Below, one piece after another: positions 38,918-48,519 of a stretch of DNA of 64,000 nt. The position numbers and the translations under genes were made by a program. Origin of the DNA: an uncultured Eubacteriales bacterium (GTDB lineage: Bacteria > Bacillota > Clostridia > Saccharofermentanales > Saccharofermentanaceae); contig OMWK01000007.1 of the NCBI GenBank assembly GCA_900314745.1, positions 53,007 through 117,006 on the forward strand, given 5' to 3'. The notes below the pieces were generated by a model, which was given only the letters and a program-made list of their open reading frames with translations, was not told the origin of the DNA and made no database searches. Numbering within the stretch: position 1 is the stretch's first letter; every line of letters begins with the position of its first letter.

Positions 38918-39790
38918 TTACTGCTCAGCCTGCCATGGAATTACGTCGATAGGCGGATCATCGGGATAGATAATGAAATCCTGGTAATCATCGATAAAGC
39001 GATTAAGCTCGGTTATGTCATCTGTTCCGATAAAACAGTCATAGAGTTTGCCGGTAAACGTATCAAGAGGAACAAAATCATCCTGAGCCCCCTGAAGATT
39101 GCAGCATCCTGATATTATGGAACAGTCGTAAGCTACGATCTGTCCCGTGTATATGCCTGCGATATGACCGTAATTAGCGCAGCCGAGTATCCTTCCTGAC
39201 GTAAAATTATCAGCGATTCCGCCGCACCTTACGATCGAATACAGGTTTGCCCTGTTATAGCAGTTAATGATCATAGCATCCGAAGAACCGTCGGCAGCAG
39301 CGAAGCTTCCGACATAATCACCGGAAATGCGTCCGCTCTCGATTCCGAGATTCATGACGACTCCGCCTAATTTACCGAACAGGCCGACAAATTTCTCGTC
39401 AAGCTGATTAGCGTTGATGTTGAGATTATAGATACGGTGTCCACCGCCGTCATAAATGCCGCAGAACATATATCCGCTCTCGAAGGTGCCGATCGGGACA
39501 AAGTTATCGCAGGAAGCAAGATCTATGTCATCGGTCTGCCTGAAATACGTGGAAGCGAAGTAATCGCCGTTATTTACAGCTTCAGCGAACTTGATGAGAT
39601 CATCGGCAGTACTTATCAGATATGGCTCCTCATATGTACCGCATCCTTCGAATCCGTAATGATCATTCCATTCACGGAACACCTGGAAGTTCTTCCATTC
39701 ATCGACCTTGCCGATACACCACCATATGATAAGACCGGCAAGGGCTATTCTTACCGAATACGTTAATATCATCAGGCCGAGCTTGCCCAT
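38918..39790 (-). CDS. Membrane-anchored GLUG-motif protein
   Basis: 290 residues from the ATG at 39790; a GTG at 39826 is possible and would add 12 residues. One membrane helix (about 6-26) is followed by an extracellular region. That region contains GLUG-like repeats: GLFGKLGGVVMNLGIESGRISGDYVGSF-type units (quoted only in part) and a following NCYNRANL unit, which form a beta-helix-like surface in known proteins. Function is unknown. It is the last gene of the twelve-gene run, ten bases after the SGNH-like gene, which suggests a cell-surface partner of the acylation pair. Confidence 0.65.
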   Translation of the reverse strand: MGKLGLMILTYSVRIALAGLIIWWCIGKVDEWKNFQVFREWNDHYGFEGCGTYEEPYLISTADDLIKFAEAVNNGDYFASTYFRQTDDIDLASCDNFVPIGTFESGYMFCGIYDGGGHRIYNLNINANQLDEKFVGLFGKLGGVVMNLGIESGRISGDYVGSFAAADGSSDAMIINCYNRANLYSIVRCGGIADNFTSGRILGCANYGHIAGIYTGQIVAYDCSIISGCCNLQGAQDDFVPLDTFTGKLYDCFIGTDDITELNRFIDDYQDFIIYPDDPPIDVIPWQAEQ

Positions 39791-39800
39791 TTTCTTAAAA

Positions 39801-41258
39801 TCAAACGTCAAAGCGCCACACCTCACCCAGAACGATTACTACAGAATCAGCAAGTTCTCCGTTATATGTATCATAAGTGACGATAACCACACCTTCATGG
39901 AGATCCTCAACTATGTCGAGAGTGTCATAATAGATACTGTCCTCACAAACGGCAAGATGATGATCTCCGTGGAATTCCTCATAACAAAGCCCGTTGTCAT
40001 CCGAAGTCAGAACAGTTGTCCTGTGACCTTGGATCAGGTATCTGTTACTGTCAAAGGGACGCTGACACGATATGCCGTTTATTCCAAGGTAACGTACAGT
40101 CTCAGGCACAAGATGGGAATTATCCGTAACGTAAACGAATATCTCATAATCATCGCTTAATTCAGAAAGATGCGAATAATACTGCCCCACGTCGAAAGTG
40201 CGCCTCAGCACATAATTATCCGCTCTGGACTCAAGATAACGGTAATTCTCTTCCCATGAATCGTAAAGGCCCGAGTTATCATTCCTTCTGTCGGGAAGAT
40301 CATAATTATCATCAAGATATTCACCGAAGTACGACGTAAATTTCCTGTTGCCGCTGTAATTAAGGTGACCGATATCACCAAAATCCTCTGACGGATCGAG
40401 GCCTATGTCATCGTAATACTCATTAAAATCAATGAAATCGACACCGTACTCCTCTGCAATATCTGCGGCATACAGGTATTTTGCTCTCTGGTCATCACAG
40501 TAGCCGCCGTCGGGAGAAACGATTATAAGAAGCGGAATACCCTCAGCCTGACAATACTCGATTATCATCCTGTAATAATACTCCTGCTTGTTGGTCATGG
40601 GTATGGGATCAACATCTTCAGAATATGAAGGATGTACCTGCTCCTCCACTCTGTAATAATCGTAGAACCCCTTCCAGCTGGCGGTCCTGACTTCATCACC
40701 AAGGTCATCTGCAATATCCATGAGTTCAAGATCGGTATACCTCTCGTGATACTCTTCGAAAAGCAATGAATAATCGATAACGCCATCCGTATCGGTTACA
40801 CTCGCCCTTATGGCTTCAAGTTTATTCATGCTCATGCGCATGCCGGCGATGTTATTGATAATCATGCCGTGATCGCTGTAGTCATCATCGAGGTTAACGG
40901 CAAGCGCTTCAAGGACAACGAGACCGGGTCTTTGTGTCTTAAGGGCTTCAACCAGATAATAATAGGAGTTCCAGAAGGGCTGAAGCGATCCGCCGAGAAC
41001 ATATGAAGGAATTCCCTGCTCATTCCAAAGAACGCCGGTATTAATGTCTACAAAGGTATGTGAGCTTCCGATGCAGAGCATATCTATGCTGTTCTCAGGC
41101 TGCTCATAAAAATTCTCCATCATGAGAGAACCGTCGTAACTTTTATACCTGAACCATGAATTCCAGATGATGATCAATGTAGTGAGCACCAGAAGGAAGG
41201 CCACTACTCTGACAGTGTCCAGAAGACCTTTAAGAATCTTTTTTATCAAATCCTTCAA
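39801..41258 (-). CDS. SGNH-like partner of an MBOAT acyltransferase
   Basis: 485 residues. A membrane helix at about 15-33 is followed by an extracellular domain. Block I is CIGSSHTFVD (GSSH at 64-67, with the candidate nucleophile serine). A late DIGHLNYSG carries the Asp/His pair of the SGNH triad. This is the DltD/AlgX/AlgJ-like layout, in which such proteins work with an MBOAT membrane protein to put acyl groups on extracytoplasmic polymers. The MBOAT gene is 11 bases upstream. The C-terminal 140 residues have no recognised motif. Acceptor polymer unknown. Confidence 0.82.
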   Translation of the reverse strand: MKDLIKKILKGLLDTVRVVAFLLVLTTLIIIWNSWFRYKSYDGSLMMENFYEQPENSIDMLCIGSSHTFVDINTGVLWNEQGIPSYVLGGSLQPFWNSYYYLVEALKTQRPGLVVLEALAVNLDDDYSDHGMIINNIAGMRMSMNKLEAIRASVTDTDGVIDYSLLFEEYHERYTDLELMDIADDLGDEVRTASWKGFYDYYRVEEQVHPSYSEDVDPIPMTNKQEYYYRMIIEYCQAEGIPLLIIVSPDGGYCDDQRAKYLYAADIAEEYGVDFIDFNEYYDDIGLDPSEDFGDIGHLNYSGNRKFTSYFGEYLDDNYDLPDRRNDNSGLYDSWEENYRYLESRADNYVLRRTFDVGQYYSHLSELSDDYEIFVYVTDNSHLVPETVRYLGINGISCQRPFDSNRYLIQGHRTTVLTSDDNGLCYEEFHGDHHLAVCEDSIYYDTLDIVEDLHEGVVIVTYDTYNGELADSVVIVLGEVWRFDV

Positions 41259-41269
41259 TCCAACCCCTC

Positions 41270-42781
41270 CTAGAACTGCAGATAGATAAAATCAGACGCA
41301 TCGAATGAAGGTCCGTAAATACCGAACGTCAATACTGCAAAGAACAGAATAATGATAACTGCTCCCCTGAACCACCATGGCTGCATAACGAGAATCTCGC
41401 CGAGAGACTTATCATTCTTCTTACGTGCTATGTCTACAACTACGAGAACGATCAGTGCGATGAACAGAACATTGAACTCTCTTCTGTCGAGACCTAATCT
41501 ATAGAGGCTCTGATCGAAGAAGACCCACAGGTCAGGCTTCGAGAACATTCTTCTTATGATCTCATTTGCAAGTTTAAAATCGGTGATCCTGAAGTAAACC
41601 CATGCTAGATCAACCATTATAAACGTAAGTATCCCCTTGCCCAGTTTGTAGCCGAAGCTTTCTGTCTTGGCATGGGTTAAGGTGTTTACCTTTTCGCGCA
41701 GGGGCGTAGTAATGTCCCCTATCACCTGCAACAGTCCGTGTATGCCGCCCCAGATAATGAAATTGATGCCGGCACCGTGCCAGATACCGCTCACGAGGAA
41801 CGTAATGATGACATTGAGGTACTTTCTTATCTTCGAGCAGCGGCTGCCGCCGAGCGGGATGTAAACATAATCTCTAAGCCACGAACTTAATGAGATATGC
41901 CATCTTCTCCAGAATTCCTTAACGCTGAGTGACAGATACGGCGCGGCGAAGTTATCGAAGACATCTATTCCCATAAGCTTAGCGCAGCCTAATGCTATCG
42001 ATGAATAACTCATAAAGTCGCAGTAGATCTGAATCGAATAGCATATCGAAGCCAGGATGATCTCCACAGAACCGTAAAGATAATAATGACCATAGACATT
42101 GTCTACTATCATGGCGATCCTGTCCGCTATTACCATCTTGGCGAACAGACCCCAGACGATCATGAAGAAGCCGTTTGCCATACGGTCGATGTCCAGAACC
42201 TTAACATTGTGAAGCTTTCTTAACTGAGGCAAAAGGTGATCCGCCCTCTCGATCGGGCCCGAGAGGATGCAGGGGAAAAAGCATGTAAACAGAGCATAAT
42301 AGAAGGGATTGCGCTCAGCTTTTACTTTGTTTCTGTACACGTCGAGAAGGTAGCCCGTCGAAGTAAAGATGAAGAATGAGATTCCGAGGGGCATCAGAAG
42401 ATTGAAGTCGGTGGATATAGCAGTTCCGCCGTTCTCTACAATCTTAGGATTAATAAGTTCTATGAAGAACTTGGTGTACTTGAAGTAAATAAGCATGCCG
42501 AAGTCCGCGATAAGGCCTTCTGCGAGTAAGACACCTCTTAGAACCTTAAGCTTACCTTCGGAAGGAATAAGATCCATGATAAGTCCGCTAACCCACGATA
42601 CGCCTATCGCTATGAATAGATAGACAGACTGGTCGCTTATGAGCTTATCCGTACTCTCGAAGCAATAGAAGAAAAGGCTCGCTGCAAGAATCCACCACAC
42701 CCTTACACGGGGCGGCAGAATGTAGAAAACAAGCAAAACAACCGCGAAGAAAAGCGCAAACTGTATCGAGTTAAAAAGCAA
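41270..42781 (-). CDS. MBOAT-family O-acyltransferase (AlgI/DltB-like)
   Basis: 503 residues, ten or more membrane helices. The MBOAT core is present: FWRRWHISLSSWLRDY (His295 region), a PLGGSR turn and the catalytic His335 in SGIWHGAG. It matches the AlgI-like group that passes acetyl or alanyl groups across the membrane to a polysaccharide or teichoic acid. Dlt genes dltA and dltC are absent, so acetylation is more likely than D-alanylation. It lies 20 bases after nadE. Confidence 0.9.
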   Translation of the reverse strand: MLFNSIQFALFFAVVLLVFYILPPRVRVWWILAASLFFYCFESTDKLISDQSVYLFIAIGVSWVSGLIMDLIPSEGKLKVLRGVLLAEGLIADFGMLIYFKYTKFFIELINPKIVENGGTAISTDFNLLMPLGISFFIFTSTGYLLDVYRNKVKAERNPFYYALFTCFFPCILSGPIERADHLLPQLRKLHNVKVLDIDRMANGFFMIVWGLFAKMVIADRIAMIVDNVYGHYYLYGSVEIILASICYSIQIYCDFMSYSSIALGCAKLMGIDVFDNFAAPYLSLSVKEFWRRWHISLSSWLRDYVYIPLGGSRCSKIRKYLNVIITFLVSGIWHGAGINFIIWGGIHGLLQVIGDITTPLREKVNTLTHAKTESFGYKLGKGILTFIMVDLAWVYFRITDFKLANEIIRRMFSKPDLWVFFDQSLYRLGLDRREFNVLFIALIVLVVVDIARKKNDKSLGEILVMQPWWFRGAVIIILFFAVLTFGIYGPSFDASDFIYLQF

Positions 42782-42801
42782 TCCTTAAGCCTCCCTATCC
42801 T

Positions 42802-44700
42802 TTACAAAACGCTTTTCAAATCGTCAAGCCACAGCTTGGAAACAGCATCGGAAGGCATCCTGAAGTCGCCTCTGGGTGACAGAGTAACCGTACCCACCTT
42901 AGGCCCGTCAGGAAGACATGAACGCTTAAACTGCTGATTGAAGAACCTTCTTATGAAAGTCTCTTCCCACTTGTAAATCGTATCCGGATCAAACTTGCCT
43001 TCAAAAGACTGACATGCAAGTCTGTAAATCTTGGAAGGCTTGAATCCCCATCTTAAGAAGTAGTACAGATAGAAATCATGAAGATCATAAGGACCTACGA
43101 GATCCTCGGTCTTCTGGCTGATCTCACCGTTATCATCCGGAGGAAGAAGTTCGGGAGATACGGGAGTATCAACAATGTCCTTAAGAACATCGGAAAGCTC
43201 ACCTGTTGTCTTACCGGACTCATAAGATACGATATGTCGTACCAAAGTCTTGGGGATGGATGCATTCACGCCATACATGGACATATGATCTCCATTGTAT
43301 GTCGCCCAACCGAGAGCAAGCTCGGAAAGGTCTCCCGTGCCGATCACGATACCGCCCTTCTGATTTGCTATATCCATCAGGATCTGAGTTCTCTCCCTCG
43401 CCTGTGAATTCTCATAAGTAACGTCATGAACACTCTCATCGTGTTCGATGTCCTCAAAATGCTGCCTTACGGAGAGCTTGATGTCCACGGTTCTTAACGT
43501 AACACCGTATGCTTCAGCAAGCTTCTCGGAATTGCCTTTTGTCCTTGAAGTCGTTCCGAATCCGGGCATTGTAACGGCAATTATGCCTCTTCTATCCATG
43601 CCCAGCATATCGAAAGCATGAACAGTAACGATCAAGGCAAGTGTGGAATCAAGTCCGCCTGACAAACCGACGACAGCACACTTTCCGTTGATGTGCTTAA
43701 GCCTCGTAGCAAGTCCTGCAGCCTGCATGGTAAGAATCTCTTCACACCTTGAAGACAATGAAGAACTGTCGGAAGGAACGAACGGATATGAAGGGAATTC
43801 CCTCATAAGTCGAAGATCAGTCTCGGGCTCTGTATCAAAGTATACGATGCTCAAAGGCTCGGCATCGCACTCGAATGTATTTCTCATTCTATCGTGAACA
43901 AGTCTCTGAAGATCAATGTCCGCATAGATTGCGCCCGCTTCACCAAAGCAGGCAGATTCATTTAATACGGAACCGTTCTCGCAGATCATTCTGTGACCTG
44001 CAAACACCATGTCCTGAGTGGATTCGCCGAATCCGCAGTCGGAATAGATATATCCGCTTACCATTCTGCCGGAATTAACCAAGATAAGCTTCTCCCTGTA
44101 CTCCCTCTTGCCTATTACCTCATCAGAGGCGGAAAGATTGCATATGATAGTCGCACCCGACATAGAAGCCTTGACGGACGGAGGATTTGGAACCCACATA
44201 TCCTCACATATCTCAACTCCGAACGTGAAGTCTTCGTAGGTCTCGTTTCTGAATATCAGATTGCCGAACGGTACACCGTCTTCGGTCTCATCCTCGCCCT
44301 CGTAGGGTTCAAAATAACGGAGTTCATAGAATTCGGAATAGTTGGGGATGAATCTTTTGGGAACGTATCCTATAACCTCGCCTCTCGATATGACTGCAGC
44401 GACGTTATAGAGCTTTCCCTCATGCTTAAGAGGAAGACCTACGACAATGGCAAGGTTCATGTCACATGTTGCCTCTGCTATGTCATACAGGCCTCTTATG
44501 GCAGATTCCTGAAGTTCATGCTGAAGGAACAGGTCACCGCATGTATAACCGGTAACCGACAGTTCAGGAAAAACAAGAAGAGAACACTTCTTCTCGTCTG
44601 CTTCCGCACAGATCTTTACGATCTCAGATACATTGTAATCAACATCAGCAACGCGCACCTTTGGCGACGCGGATCCGACCCTGACAAAACCGTCCTTCAT
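42802..44700 (-). CDS. nadE: Glutamine-dependent NAD+ synthetase
   Basis: 632 residues. An N-terminal nitrilase-type glutaminase (about 1-275) has the triad Glu46, Lys115, Cys165 (EICEDMW). A C-terminal NAD synthetase domain (about 320-632) has the ATP P-loop SGGLDST at 347-353. It makes NAD from deamido-NAD using ammonia channelled from glutamine. The glutaminase site is intact, unlike PurF in the same run. It lies 20 bases after argJ with no promoter visible. Confidence 0.95.
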   Translation of the reverse strand: MKDGFVRVGSASPKVRVADVDYNVSEIVKICAEADEKKCSLLVFPELSVTGYTCGDLFLQHELQESAIRGLYDIAEATCDMNLAIVVGLPLKHEGKLYNVAAVISRGEVIGYVPKRFIPNYSEFYELRYFEPYEGEDETEDGVPFGNLIFRNETYEDFTFGVEICEDMWVPNPPSVKASMSGATIICNLSASDEVIGKREYREKLILVNSGRMVSGYIYSDCGFGESTQDMVFAGHRMICENGSVLNESACFGEAGAIYADIDLQRLVHDRMRNTFECDAEPLSIVYFDTEPETDLRLMREFPSYPFVPSDSSSLSSRCEEILTMQAAGLATRLKHINGKCAVVGLSGGLDSTLALIVTVHAFDMLGMDRRGIIAVTMPGFGTTSRTKGNSEKLAEAYGVTLRTVDIKLSVRQHFEDIEHDESVHDVTYENSQARERTQILMDIANQKGGIVIGTGDLSELALGWATYNGDHMSMYGVNASIPKTLVRHIVSYESGKTTGELSDVLKDIVDTPVSPELLPPDDNGEISQKTEDLVGPYDLHDFYLYYFLRWGFKPSKIYRLACQSFEGKFDPDTIYKWEETFIRRFFNQQFKRSCLPDGPKVGTVTLSPRGDFRMPSDAVSKLWLDDLKSVL

Positions 44701-44720
44701 ACAACTCCCCCTGTTATGTA

Positions 44721-45965
44721 TTAGGTTCTGTAACTACCGTTTATCTTAACGTAATCATAGGTAAAATCGCATGTAAACATGCGGTCATGAGCTTCTCCTT
44801 CGGAAAGCACGATCTGAATGAGGATATCGTGGCAGGCAAGTATCTTAGCCGCCTCTTCCTCATCGAAATCAACGCATACGCCGTCGTGGAAGAAAAGCAT
44901 TCCGCCGACAAGGATGTCTATCTTGTTGGGATCAAACTTCGCTCCGGAATATCCTACGGCAGTAAGAACACGACCGATGTTAGCGTCCTCTCCGAACATA
45001 GCAGTCTTAACAAGAGGTGATCTTGCAACTGAAGTAACGATAAGCTTGGCATCATACTCGTCAGCTGCGCCCGTAACCTCGATCTCGATAAACTTGGATG
45101 CGCCTTCTCCGTCAGAAGCGATCATTCTTGCAAGATCATCTGAAAGCTTTGTAAGAGCCCTCTCGAAAAGCTCGTAATCCTCAGAACCTTCAGTTATCTC
45201 TGAAGCTCCTGAAGCACCGTTAGCCATTACGATGACGGAATCACATACGGATGTATCACCGTCGACGCTTACACGGTTGAAAGTATACTTAACAGCGTTG
45301 TGAAGAGCCTTATCAATAAGGTCACTGCTGATATTGGCATCAGTAGTAAATACGCTGATCATTGTAGCAAGATTCGGATGAATCATACCGGATCCCTTCG
45401 CCTGAGCCGCAATGGTAACCTCTTTGCCGTCACCCATCGTGATTGTTGCAGCAACCTCCTTGGGAACAGTATCCGTAGTCATCATCGCGTACTCGGAATT
45501 ATGAGCACTCTCTTCATCACTTGAAAGAGAATCAACCAGTTCAGGTACAACATTAGTGATCTTATCGACAGGAAGTCTTGAACCGATAACACCCGTGGAA
45601 GCAGTCATGATCTGCTTACTGTCGCATCCGAGCTTGTCTGCTATCTTAGATGCAACGAGCTCAGCATCATCAACGCCGACCTTGCCGACACCGGCATTGG
45701 CCACTTTACTGTTGATGACAATTCCTCTGACCTTACTTCCGGAGTTAACGATGTCTATTGTTCTTGTAAGCGAATGACCCTTAACAAGATTGGATGTATA
45801 GACGCCCGCTACATTAGCCGGTGTATCCGATACGATCAAAGCCACATCAAGATATGATGACTTGGGATCATCCTTATTTATGTTTGCAGGATCACTGCAC
45901 TTCATTCCTGCCGATACGCCCGAGGCCCTGAAGCCCTTGGGCATGGTTATATATGCTTCTTCCAT
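44721..45965 (-). CDS. argJ: Bifunctional ornithine acetyltransferase / N-acetylglutamate synthase
   Basis: 414 residues. The self-cleavage site is Ala200-Thr201 in HPNLATMISVF; Thr201 becomes the N-terminal nucleophile of the beta chain. The oxyanion-hole TG pair lies in ASTGVIGSRLP (about 122-132). ArgJ recycles the acetyl group between N-acetylornithine and glutamate. No other arg synthesis gene is nearby, although argR occurs earlier in the window. It follows the AICAR transformylase gene by 16 bases with an AAGGAGG site. Confidence 0.95.
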   Translation of the reverse strand: MEEAYITMPKGFRASGVSAGMKCSDPANINKDDPKSSYLDVALIVSDTPANVAGVYTSNLVKGHSLTRTIDIVNSGSKVRGIVINSKVANAGVGKVGVDDAELVASKIADKLGCDSKQIMTASTGVIGSRLPVDKITNVVPELVDSLSSDEESAHNSEYAMMTTDTVPKEVAATITMGDGKEVTIAAQAKGSGMIHPNLATMISVFTTDANISSDLIDKALHNAVKYTFNRVSVDGDTSVCDSVIVMANGASGASEITEGSEDYELFERALTKLSDDLARMIASDGEGASKFIEIEVTGAADEYDAKLIVTSVARSPLVKTAMFGEDANIGRVLTAVGYSGAKFDPNKIDILVGGMLFFHDGVCVDFDEEEAAKILACHDILIQIVLSEGEAHDRMFTCDFTYDYVKINGSYRT

Positions 45966-45981
45966 TTTTTGCTCCTCCTTA

Positions 45982-47163
45982 TTAATGGTGGAAGAGTCTG
46001 ATGCCTGTAAATGCCATAGCCATGTTGTACTTGTTGCAGGTCATGATTACATGATCATCCCTGATAGAACCGCCGGGCTCGGCAATATACTTAACACCGC
46101 TCTTGTATGCCCTCTCGATGTTGTCGCCAAACGGGAAAAACGCATCTGAGCCCAGAGCAACGTCAGTGTTCTTAGCAAGCCACTCCTTCTTCTCCTCGTC
46201 TGTAAGAACCTCAGGCTTCTCCTTGAACAGAGTCTGCCATGTGCCGTCTCTTAAGACATCATCGTGCTCGTCAGAGATATAAACGTCGATTGTGTTATCT
46301 CTGTCAGGTCTTCTGATGCCGTCAACGAACTTAAGTCCCATAACCTTGGGATGCTGGCGGAGCCACCAAATATCAGCCTTGTTGCCTGCGAGACGTGTGC
46401 AGTGGATTCTTGACTGCTGTCCTGCGCCGATACCGATTGCCTGGCCGTCCTTAACGTAGCAGACGGAATTACTCTGTGTGTACTTCAGTGTAATGAGAGA
46501 GATAAGAAGATCGATCTTCTTGTCCTCAGGAATCTCCTTATTATCTGTAACGATGTTTGTAAGAAGATCATTATTGATATCAAGCTCGTTTCTGCCCTGC
46601 TCGAAAGTAACACCGAACACCTGCTTCCTCTCGATGGGATCGGGCTTGTACTCAGGGTCGATCTTAATAACGTTGTAAGTACCCTTACGCTTGGTCTTAA
46701 GAATCTCAAGAGCCTCGTCTGTATAGTCAGGAGCGATGATACCGTCGGAAACCTCACGTGCAAGCATTGTAGCCGTAATTGCATCACATGTATCGGAAAG
46801 AGCTACAAAATCACCATAGGAGCTCATTCTGTCTGCACCTCTCGCTCTGGCATATGCGCATGCGATGGGAGAAAGCTCACCCAGATCATCTACAAAATAG
46901 ATCTTTGCCTCAGTCTCTGACAGAGGCCTGCCTACTGCGGCACCTGCAGGTGAAACATGCTTGAATGATGTTGCTGAAGGAAGACCTGTAGCCTTCTTAA
47001 GCTCTCTTACAAGCTGCCAGCCGTTGAAAGCATCGAGAAGGTTAATGTAACCGGGCTTGCCGTTAAGAACTTCGATAGGAAGCTCGGCACCGTTCTCCAT
47101 GAATATTCTTGAAGGCTTCTGATTGGGATTACAACCGTACTTAAGCTGCATTTCGTTAGACAT
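45982..47163 (-). CDS. AICAR transformylase, stand-alone (PurH C-terminal type)
   Basis: 393 residues covering only the formyltransferase half of PurH: LKYGCNPNQKPSRIF at the start, the SFKHVSPAGAAVG motif containing the catalytic Lys-His pair (about 66-78), and the final GSIRDDHVIMTCNKYNMAMAF-type end. The MGS-like IMP cyclohydrolase domain of bifunctional PurH is absent. The missing activity is supplied by the PurO-type gene six bases upstream. It formylates AICAR with 10-formyl-tetrahydrofolate. Confidence 0.92.
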   Translation of the reverse strand: MSNEMQLKYGCNPNQKPSRIFMENGAELPIEVLNGKPGYINLLDAFNGWQLVRELKKATGLPSATSFKHVSPAGAAVGRPLSETEAKIYFVDDLGELSPIACAYARARGADRMSSYGDFVALSDTCDAITATMLAREVSDGIIAPDYTDEALEILKTKRKGTYNVIKIDPEYKPDPIERKQVFGVTFEQGRNELDINNDLLTNIVTDNKEIPEDKKIDLLISLITLKYTQSNSVCYVKDGQAIGIGAGQQSRIHCTRLAGNKADIWWLRQHPKVMGLKFVDGIRRPDRDNTIDVYISDEHDDVLRDGTWQTLFKEKPEVLTDEEKKEWLAKNTDVALGSDAFFPFGDNIERAYKSGVKYIAEPGGSIRDDHVIMTCNKYNMAMAFTGIRLFHH

Positions 47164-47169
47164 TTGTTA

Positions 47170-47889
47170 TTACTCCTTGATGTTCTTATTTACGATTCTT
47201 GTATCGGATTCGCCTGTGGCGATGTCGATAAACTTAACATAGAGAGATACTTTATTCTCTTCGTTGAGGCTTGTCCAGAGCATGTCAGTAAAAGAGTCGA
47301 TATCGCCCTCGATGCCGATCTTCTCAGGCTCTCCTTCGAAGCTCGGAAGAGGATTGCCGTCACCCATGTATGTATGAATGAATCTGCCGTCGCCGGCAAT
47401 GGGATTTGTGTAAGAGAAAGTATGTCGCTCGCATGATTCGGGATTGCCGTCAGCAGACTTAAGAATAGACATAGCATAGTTGAATGTTCCGTTCTCAACG
47501 TGAAGGATACCGGAGATTCTGGGAGTGTAGTTCGGAGCATCATCCTCGAACTCGCGTCCTCTCAGACTCATCTCGAATGTCTGCTGCTTATCCATGTTCT
47601 CGTAGATCGTATCTGTCTGATCACCGTTAGTTACGATTGTCTTGTTCCCGAGAACTCTGACAGGTGAATAGATGATGAGGTGCGGATCGGAGAGCTTGGA
47701 AGGATCAAATGCCTCTGTCTTAATGCCGTCCTCAGTAGCAGTAAATACGCGGTTTCTGGAGTTTACGCTACGGCCCATGATGAAGTATGCCGTAACTGCA
47801 TACTTTCCGTCCTTGGACTTGCCGATAACGATTCCTCTTCCGGGATATGCGTTTGTCTTAAGTAATTCCGAGATGTTCTTCTTTTCCAT
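47170..47889 (-). CDS. purO: IMP cyclohydrolase, PurO type
   Basis: 239 residues resembling the archaeal PurO family (PF07826): NAYPGRGIVIGKSKDGKYAV at the start, MGRSVNSRNRVF, then the Ntn-like fold core. It closes FAICAR to IMP, the last step of purine synthesis. It stands between purN and the transformylase with six-base gaps on each side. The family is known in several Clostridia; assignment rests on sequence pattern plus context. Confidence 0.88.
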   Translation of the reverse strand: MEKKNISELLKTNAYPGRGIVIGKSKDGKYAVTAYFIMGRSVNSRNRVFTATEDGIKTEAFDPSKLSDPHLIIYSPVRVLGNKTIVTNGDQTDTIYENMDKQQTFEMSLRGREFEDDAPNYTPRISGILHVENGTFNYAMSILKSADGNPESCERHTFSYTNPIAGDGRFIHTYMGDGNPLPSFEGEPEKIGIEGDIDSFTDMLWTSLNEENKVSLYVKFIDIATGESDTRIVNKNIKE

Positions 47890-47895
47890 TTTCTT

Positions 47896-48519
47896 TCATT
47901 CCTTTACATATGCAATATTATTTTTGATCTCAACTTTACCTTCTGCGAAGAGGCTGATCGCCTTAGGCAGAATAACCTGCTCGCACTCCTTCATGATACG
48001 CTTCTGCAGAACTTCCGGAGTATCATCAGGCAGTATATCAACACACTTTTGCAGAAGGATCGGGCCCTCATCATAGTTCTCGTTAACGAGATGAACTGTA
48101 GCTCCCGACACCTTTACACCTCTTGCAAGAGCAGCTTCATGAGGCTTAATGCCGTACATACCCTTGCCGCAGAAGGACGGAATCAAAGCAGGATGGATAT
48201 TGATTATCCTGTTGCTGAACGCCTTTACGGTCTTAGGTCCGAGAAGTGATAAATAACCGGCAAGAACAATGAGTTCAGCACCTGATTCACGAAGTTTCTC
48301 AATTACGGCATCATCCCACTCTTCACGGCTTGCAAATGATTTTACACTCATTACAGAAGAAGGAATGTTGTTGTCAGCTGCTCTTTGAAGAGCATAGGCA
48401 CTGTCATTAGATGCGATAACAATACTGATCTCAACATTCTTCAAACGGCCATCCTTAATCTGGTCGATAATGGCCTGAAGGTTAGTGCCTCCTCCAGATA
48501 CAAATACAGCTATCTTCAT
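47896..48519 (-). CDS. purN: Phosphoribosylglycinamide formyltransferase
   Basis: 207 residues. SGGGTNLQAI (about 8-17) binds the phosphate of GAR. The catalytic Asn107, His109 (INIHPALIPSF) and Asp150 are all present. It formylates GAR with 10-formyl-tetrahydrofolate. Its start overlaps purF by four bases. Confidence 0.96.
   Translation of the reverse strand: MKIAVFVSGGGTNLQAIIDQIKDGRLKNVEISIVIASNDSAYALQRAADNNIPSSVMSVKSFASREEWDDAVIEKLRESGAELIVLAGYLSLLGPKTVKAFSNRIINIHPALIPSFCGKGMYGIKPHEAALARGVKVSGATVHLVNENYDEGPILLQKCVDILPDDTPEVLQKRIMKECEQVILPKAISLFAEGKVEIKNNIAYVKE

Noticed and set aside
43993..44724. Open plus-strand frame of 243 codons antisense to nadE
   Set aside because: The reverse strand encodes the intact nitrilase domain of NadE; the antisense translation shows no conserved pattern.
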